This document shows, in pieces, positions 59,982 through 64,000 of a stretch of 64,000 nt of DNA; the stretch's first letter is position 1, and every line of letters starts with the position of its first letter. The position numbers and the translations under genes are program-made. Source of the DNA: DASRDU01 sp035560235. GTDB taxonomy: Bacteria; Acidobacteriota; Blastocatellia; RBC074. Under the pieces are notes generated by a model that saw only the letters and a program-made list of their open reading frames with translations, had not been told where the DNA came from and did no database searches. Location: assembly GCA_035560235.1 (NCBI GenBank), contig DATMAG010000028.1:15758-79757 (forward strand), read 5' to 3'.

Positions 59982-60995
59982 ATGACGAATAAAGTGAAAT
60001 GGGGAGTCCTGAGCAGTTCGAAATTTGCGCGAACCAAAGTCATTCCGGCGCTGCTGAAAGGCGCTTACACCGAACTCGCAGCCATTGCTTCGCGCGACCT
60101 GACCAGAGCGCAGGCCATCGCCGCTCAATTCGATATTCCCAAAGCATACGGTTCATACGAGGAACTGCTGGCCGACCCTGAAATTCAGGTGATCTACAAC
60201 CCGATGGCCAATCACCTGCACGTGCCCTGGTCAGTCCGGGCGCTCGAAGCAGGCAAACACGTGCTGTGCGAAAAACCCATCGGTCTGAATGCGGCTGAAG
60301 CGCAGCATCTGCTCGACGTTTCAAAACAGCATCCGCACCTGAAGGTGATGGAAGCCTTTATGTATCGCCATCACCCGCAGTGGCAGCGGGCCAGAGAGAT
60401 CGTGCGTGAAGGCGGCATCGGTGAACTGCGAACGATTGATTCGTTCTTTTCCTACTTCAATGCTGATCCGGGCAATATCCGCAATCAGGCGGACATCGGC
60501 GGTGGCGGACTGATGGACATCGGGTGTTACAACATCTCGCTGTCGAGGTTCATCTTTGACGCCGAGCCGCAGCGCGTCATCGGCCTGCTGGATTACGACC
60601 CGCAATTCAAAACCGACCGTCTGGTTTCGGGCCTGCTCGATTTCGGATGCGGCGCCGCGACTTTCACCTGTTCGACGCAGCTCACGCCTTATCAGCGCGT
60701 CAATATCTTCGGCACCAAAGGCCGCGTGGAAATTGAGATTCCCTTCAATGCGCCGCCTGATCGCCCGTGCCACATCTGGCACCAGCACGGAGAAGAAATC
60801 AAAGAGGTCAGGTTCGACCTGTGCGATCAGTACACCCTGCAGGCCGATCTCTTTTCACTGGCGGTCATCAATGACACGCCAGTGCCGACTCCGCTCGAAG
60901 ACGCAGTCGCAAACCTGAAGGCAATTGATGCGCTGATTGAAAGCGGCAGAACAGGCAGGTGGGTTGAACTCAGTCGCGGCGCAGGTCAGCACTGA
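59982..60995 (+). CDS. Gfo/Idh/MocA-family oxidoreductase
   Basis: 337 residues from the ATG at 59982 (GAAGAG upstream); a GTG at 59967 overlaps the previous stop and has no ribosome site. Rossmann N-terminus KWGVLSSSKFARTKVIPALL, then DPEIQVIYNPMANHLHVPWS and the EKPIGLN motif with its catalytic Lys. The C-terminal domain follows (GGGGLMDIGCYNISLSRFIF; NIFGTKGRVEIEIPFNAPPD). It is an NAD(P)-dependent dehydrogenase, probably of a sugar or sugar-like alcohol. It is the last gene of the plus-strand run. Confidence 0.92.
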   Translation: MTNKVKWGVLSSSKFARTKVIPALLKGAYTELAAIASRDLTRAQAIAAQFDIPKAYGSYEELLADPEIQVIYNPMANHLHVPWSVRALEAGKHVLCEKPIGLNAAEAQHLLDVSKQHPHLKVMEAFMYRHHPQWQRAREIVREGGIGELRTIDSFFSYFNADPGNIRNQADIGGGGLMDIGCYNISLSRFIFDAEPQRVIGLLDYDPQFKTDRLVSGLLDFGCGAATFTCSTQLTPYQRVNIFGTKGRVEIEIPFNAPPDRPCHIWHQHGEEIKEVRFDLCDQYTLQADLFSLAVINDTPVPTPLEDAVANLKAIDALIESGRTGRWVELSRGAGQH

Positions 60996-61014
60996 ACTCG
61001 GAAATGTCACCTCA

Positions 61015-61632
61015 TCACAACTCAGCAGTAATTTCACCGCTGTTCGGATGGCGAATCACTCTGAAGGTCAGATTGATTCTGGCTTCTGTCACCTTTGAAC
61101 TCTTCGGCACCTGATGACGCCAGTAATGCTGCGTCGTGCCCTTCATCAGCAGCAGGCTGCCGTGCGTCAGCTCAAGGCTGATGAGACTCAGATCCTTTCG
61201 CTTCTTGTGTCTGAACTGAAACTGCCGCGTGGCGCCTAAACTGACTGACGCAATAACCGGATTAACGCCAAGTTCCGGTTCATTGTCCTGATGCCATCCC
61301 ATGCTGTCCTGACCGTCACGATAGAGATTGAGCAGCACGCTGTTGAAGTTTACTCCCGCGGCTTCGCCGCAGCGTTCTCTGATTTCGGTGAGCGGCGCAA
61401 TCCAGGCGAGCGGTTGCAGCGTGAGGTTTGAATAGGTGTAACTCGCGCCCGCGTCGCCGTACCACGCGGTCAGGCGCGGCTGATTGAACTCTTTGCCGTA
61501 CAGCCTGATCTTTTCCTGCCGCCAGGCAATCTGTTCGCTGAGTTGACGGAAAAGGCGGTCGCTCTCTTCCGCTGAAAAGAATGCCTGATCCAGAAAGATT
61601 TCTGCATCAGGCATTTCGATCTGCGTCAACAT
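61015..61632 (-). CDS. AlkB-family 2-oxoglutarate/Fe(II) dioxygenase
   Basis: 205 residues. The iron ligands are H114-x-D116 (MGWHQDNE) and H173 (QHYWRHQV). The oxoglutarate-binding arginines are R185 and R191 (EARINLTFR). PRLTAWYGDAGASYTYSNLT and NFNSVLLNLYRDGQD are typical of the ALKBH2-like group. It should remove alkyl groups from nucleic acid bases by oxidation. It converges on the oxidoreductase gene. Confidence 0.94.
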   Translation of the reverse strand: MLTQIEMPDAEIFLDQAFFSAEESDRLFRQLSEQIAWRQEKIRLYGKEFNQPRLTAWYGDAGASYTYSNLTLQPLAWIAPLTEIRERCGEAAGVNFNSVLLNLYRDGQDSMGWHQDNEPELGVNPVIASVSLGATRQFQFRHKKRKDLSLISLELTHGSLLLMKGTTQHYWRHQVPKSSKVTEARINLTFRVIRHPNSGEITAEL

Positions 61633-61647
61633 TGAAACTGCGACTGA

Positions 61648-62226
61648 CTACTTCTCGATCTTCTTCAGATACAGTTCAGGGTTCTTCTTCACTGTCTCCA
61701 CACAATCGGCGCAGCAGAAGTAAACCGTGCGGCCCATGATTTCGGCCTTGATCTGCTTGTCAACCTTCTCACCCGTGACCGGACAGGTTTCGACGCCATC
61801 GCCCTTGCCGAGAAATTTCTTTTCTTCATTCCTGGCCTGCGCGCCGTGTTCCTCGTGATGAGCGTGGCCTTCGGGTTTTGCCAGGCCTTTGACTGCGGCA
61901 ATCTGTTCGGCCTCGGTCTTCCTGATGTAGAGTTCCGGATTTTTCTTTGCGGTTTCCAGGCAGTCCTCGCAGCAGAAGTAAACCGTGCGGCCATAAAACT
62001 CGGCCTTGCTGGTTTTGCTGGTAATGGCTTCGCCGCTGACGGGGCAGGTTTCGATGCCGTCGCCCTTGCCCATGAATTTATTGCTCTTGTCGGCTTTGGT
62101 TGTCTGTTTTTGATCCTTGTGCTTGCCCTGTGTTTTGTGCTTGTCGTGAGCCTGAGCGGCCACCGCGAGCGCAAGCAGCGCCACCAGAGTGACGAGGAGG
62201 CGAGTGTAAAGCGAAGTTCTGTTCAT
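61648..62226 (-). CDS. Exported protein with two TRASH/YHS-like metal-binding modules
   Basis: 192 residues from the ATG at 62226 opening a signal peptide (about 1-26, cleavage near AQA). A His/Lys-rich linker (HDKHKTQGKHKDQK) leads to module 1 (C61 in ETCPVSGEAI; C85, C86, C89 in YFCCEDCLETAKKNPELY). A His-rich linker follows (HAHHEEHGAQ), then module 2 (C148 in ETCPVTGEKV; C171, C172, C175 in YFCCADCVETVKKNPELY). The modules are clear tandem duplicates. They resemble TRASH/YHS heavy-metal sensors; periplasmic copper or zinc handling is likely. The C-terminus is short. Confidence 0.82.
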   Translation of the reverse strand: MNRTSLYTRLLVTLVALLALAVAAQAHDKHKTQGKHKDQKQTTKADKSNKFMGKGDGIETCPVSGEAITSKTSKAEFYGRTVYFCCEDCLETAKKNPELYIRKTEAEQIAAVKGLAKPEGHAHHEEHGAQARNEEKKFLGKGDGVETCPVTGEKVDKQIKAEIMGRTVYFCCADCVETVKKNPELYLKKIEK

Positions 62227-62321
62227 AACTGATTCTGGTCCTTCCGTTGGTAATTCAGTTGAAGCTCTGCCGCAATAGTACAGGCCCGACGCTGCCGCCG
62301 TCCAGTCACACCCGGCGGCAA

Positions 62322-63062
62322 TCAGCCGAAGAGTTTGCCGAAGTAGTAAGGCATTGCCTCGCGCCACCAGGGCCAGTCGTGATTGACATCGTGGCCCCAC
62401 ACATCCAGCCAGTGCGGAATGCCCTTGCTGCTGAGAATCTGCGACAACTGCCGCGAACGTTCCGGCGCTTCATACGCGCCCTGACCGGTGAAGATGATGA
62501 TGCGCCGCCCGCCGTGCTGCAGAATCGGCAGATAGTAATTGTCATTCAGCTTCGGCAGGTAATCCACCGGGTTATTGAAATAGACGTCATCGTTATAAAA
62601 TCCGTGCAGGTAACTGCGAATGTCGTAACTGCCGCTGAGCAGAATCGCGCCGCCGAACAGATCAGGATGGCGAAAGAAAATATTGCCCGCTAGATATGCG
62701 CCGAGGCTGATGCCGACGACCATCGGCTTTGCCTGCGCATCGCGGCAGTCGCTGCGAATGAGCGGCAGGACTTCTTCGGTAATGTAGCCGTCGTATCGCT
62801 TCAGCCATTCAATCTTTTCCTGCGGCGAAGCGTGGTCATTGAGCAGCGCCTGACGGTTCACGCTGTTGACTGAATAGACCTTGACCTTTCCTTCTTCCAG
62901 CCACCATTTGACTGAATCAATCAGATGGAAGCGTTCATATTCGAGAAAGTCAGCCGCCGCCGTCGGCAGCATCAGCACCGGCGGCCCGTAATGACCGTAA
63001 GCTACAAGGGGCATATTCTGGAACAGCCGTTCACTGTACCAGCCTGTAATGTCTCTGCGCAT
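62322..63062 (-). CDS. Esterase-family alpha/beta hydrolase
   Basis: 246 residues from the ATG at 63062 (AGGAGACATATTCCAC upstream). The nucleophile elbow is GISLGAYLAG (PMVVGISLGAY), followed by LFGGAILLSGSYDIRSYLHG and a C-terminal IIIFTGQGAYEAPERSRQLS and GHDVNHDWPWW with the likely catalytic His. It resembles the esterase D/PHB-depolymerase-like family. No signal peptide is present. The upstream frame overlaps a truncated DUF5107-like protein. Confidence 0.85.
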   Translation of the reverse strand: MRRDITGWYSERLFQNMPLVAYGHYGPPVLMLPTAAADFLEYERFHLIDSVKWWLEEGKVKVYSVNSVNRQALLNDHASPQEKIEWLKRYDGYITEEVLPLIRSDCRDAQAKPMVVGISLGAYLAGNIFFRHPDLFGGAILLSGSYDIRSYLHGFYNDDVYFNNPVDYLPKLNDNYYLPILQHGGRRIIIFTGQGAYEAPERSRQLSQILSSKGIPHWLDVWGHDVNHDWPWWREAMPYYFGKLFG

Positions 63063-63300
63063 GTGGAATATGTCTCCTGAAATTGAATGGATAAATCGGT
63101 CGCCGCTGATGCGGGTCGAGCAGTTGAAAGACCGGATACGGATTGGGCGGGCCGAGTTCATAAGTCGGAATCGTCAGCCCTTCCTGCCAGACGCGGGCCG
63201 CTGAAGATGAAGATTGCGCGGCGGCGTGCGTGAGCAGCATTGCTGACAGTACCAGCGGCAGGAGCACCGAAACAGGGCAAAAGCTTTTTCTCAGACTCAT
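63031..63300 (-). pseudogene. Truncated DUF5107-like secreted protein remnant
   Basis: 89 codons start MSLRKSFCPVSVLLPLVLSA, a signal peptide, then WQEGLTIPTYELGPPNPYPV and DPHQRRPIYPF. This matches the N-terminus of long exported proteins (DUF5107-type, near 1000 residues). The sequence stops right after, and its end overlaps the esterase start by 32 bases in another frame. The large C-terminal part is absent. It may be a decayed gene or, less likely, a small secreted peptide. Confidence 0.5.
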
Positions 63301-63420
63301 ATTTATCCGGCTCACATTCTGACTGCGTGAATTGCGCCTGCGCGATGAAAGACTGCCGACCGATGATGCGCGCAATTTTCTGTCACGTCCTGGTTGAAGA
63401 CAAGCGCAACAGCTAAAATA

Positions 63421-63505
63421 CCTGTCACTGACAGACAGGCTTCGAGTCTGTTCTCTGCTGCAAAACTGATGACATCTTCAGTGACAGGCTGGCAGCCTGT
63501 CGAAC
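63421..63505. repeat. Palindromic repeat pair upstream of the rhodanese gene
   Basis: CTGTCACTGA (63422-63431) pairs with TCAGTGACAG (63478-63487). A local hairpin GACAGGCTGGCAGCCTGTC lies at 63483-63501, and a degenerate copy GACAGGCTTCGAGTCTGT lies at 63434-63451. No gene is in the 225-bp gap 63301-63525. Confidence 0.7.
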
Positions 63506-63525
63506 ATTTATCGGAGGAATACTCA

Positions 63526-64000
63526 ATGAAACAACTGCTGCATCATTCAATACTGATTTTGTTCCTGAGCGCCGGACTGTTTGCGACTGCCGCAGCGCAG
63601 CCTGCGCGCAAGGGGACGGTCGTGCCTGCGGTGCGGGCGCATTTGCTGGTTTCGACTGACTGGCTGGCGAAATATCTGAACGATCCGAAGGTGGTCGTGC
63701 TGCACGTGGCGCGTGAAAAGGCGAATTACGAAGCTGGTCATATTCCCGGCGCACGCTTTCTGGCGCTCAACGACATTCTGACGACGCGCGATGGTGTGCC
63801 GAATGAACTGCCGCCGGTTGACAGGCTGCAACAGGTCTTTTCAAAACTCGGCGTAGGCGATGGTTCGCGCGTGGTGATTTACGGCGAGATGTCGGGGCTG
63901 ATGGCGGCGCGGGTTTATTACACGCTCGATTACCTGGGCTTTGGCGAACAGGCGGCGCTGCTCGATGGCGGGCTGGAAAAATGGAAGGCCGAAAAGCGCG
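63526..64000 (+). CDS. Exported rhodanese (thiosulfate sulfurtransferase), N-terminal part
   Basis: The frame runs open to the window end; 158 residues are visible from the ATG at 63526 (GGAGGAATACTCA upstream). The signal peptide ends near AAAQ (about residue 25). A rhodanese domain follows: VSTDWLAKYLNDPKVVVLHV, YEAGHIPGARFLALND, FSKLGVGDGSRVVIYGEMSG and YLGFGEQAALLDGGLEKW. In tandem rhodaneses this first domain is inactive and the second, outside the window, holds the catalytic Cys. Confidence 0.9.
   Translation, partial: MKQLLHHSILILFLSAGLFATAAAQPARKGTVVPAVRAHLLVSTDWLAKYLNDPKVVVLHVAREKANYEAGHIPGARFLALNDILTTRDGVPNELPPVDRLQQVFSKLGVGDGSRVVIYGEMSGLMAARVYYTLDYLGFGEQAALLDGGLEKWKAEKR

Overview
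This is a GC-rich bacterial chromosome segment, most likely from an Acidobacteriota member (Blastocatellia-like). The inference rests on gene content: a 1043-residue TonB-dependent receptor with an N-terminal carboxypeptidase-regulatory-like domain, DUF1549/DUF1553 cytochromes paired with Tat-exported DUF1501 proteins, a HEAT-repeat cytochrome c, DinB, Uma2 and an F420-dependent NADP reductase-like enzyme, plus many intergenic palindromic repeats. I saw no rRNA, tRNA, CRISPR array, phage or classical IS transposase.

Layout. 1-2.3 kb (+): two exported amidohydrolase-family proteins, then a good terminator. 2.4-5.0 kb (-): an ECF sigma factor, a double zinc-finger anti-sigma factor and two small membrane proteins. 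5.1-21.1 kb (-): a long nucleoside uptake and salvage locus. It holds cytidine deaminase, uridine kinase, purine nucleoside phosphorylase, pyrimidine nucleoside phosphorylase and a complete BMP-type ABC importer (lipoprotein, double ATPase, two permeases). Interspersed are an M14 carboxypeptidase, a Uma2 protein, a lectin-like protein, a GxxExxY cassette bounded by inverted repeats, and a Fic-family remnant. 21.1-29.9 kb (mostly -): HAD hydrolase, ispF, ispD, PIN/TRAM membrane protein, radA, a DivIC-like protein, phosphoglucomutase/phosphomannomutase and a CarD regulator. 30.2-31.4 kb (-): a NupG-like nucleoside symporter, which extends the nucleoside theme.

31.7-46.4 kb: a sulfatase, a DUF885 protein, a cupin, a giant HEAT/cytochrome protein, DinB, the TonB receptor, an F420:NADP reductase-like protein and a TPR-like protein. 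Several inverted and tandem repeats and one probable histidine-kinase fragment lie between them.

46.9-61.0 kb (+): a closely packed run of two dihaem PSCyt/DUF1549/DUF1553 proteins, a DUF1501 protein, a membrane glycosyltransferase, a second DUF1501 protein, XisH, XisI, a TrpB2-type enzyme, an ATE_C-like aminoacyl-transferase and a Gfo/Idh/MocA oxidoreductase. 61.0-64.0 kb: an AlkB-like dioxygenase, a two-module TRASH/YHS-like metal-binding protein, an esterase overlapping a truncated DUF5107-like remnant, and the start of a rhodanese.

The best candidates for undescribed biology are the DUF1553/DUF1501 export-cytochrome cluster with its embedded glycosyltransferase and XisHI pair, the GxxExxY inverted-repeat cassette, and the palindromic repeat families. 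Functional statements come from motif recognition by eye. No database search was run.
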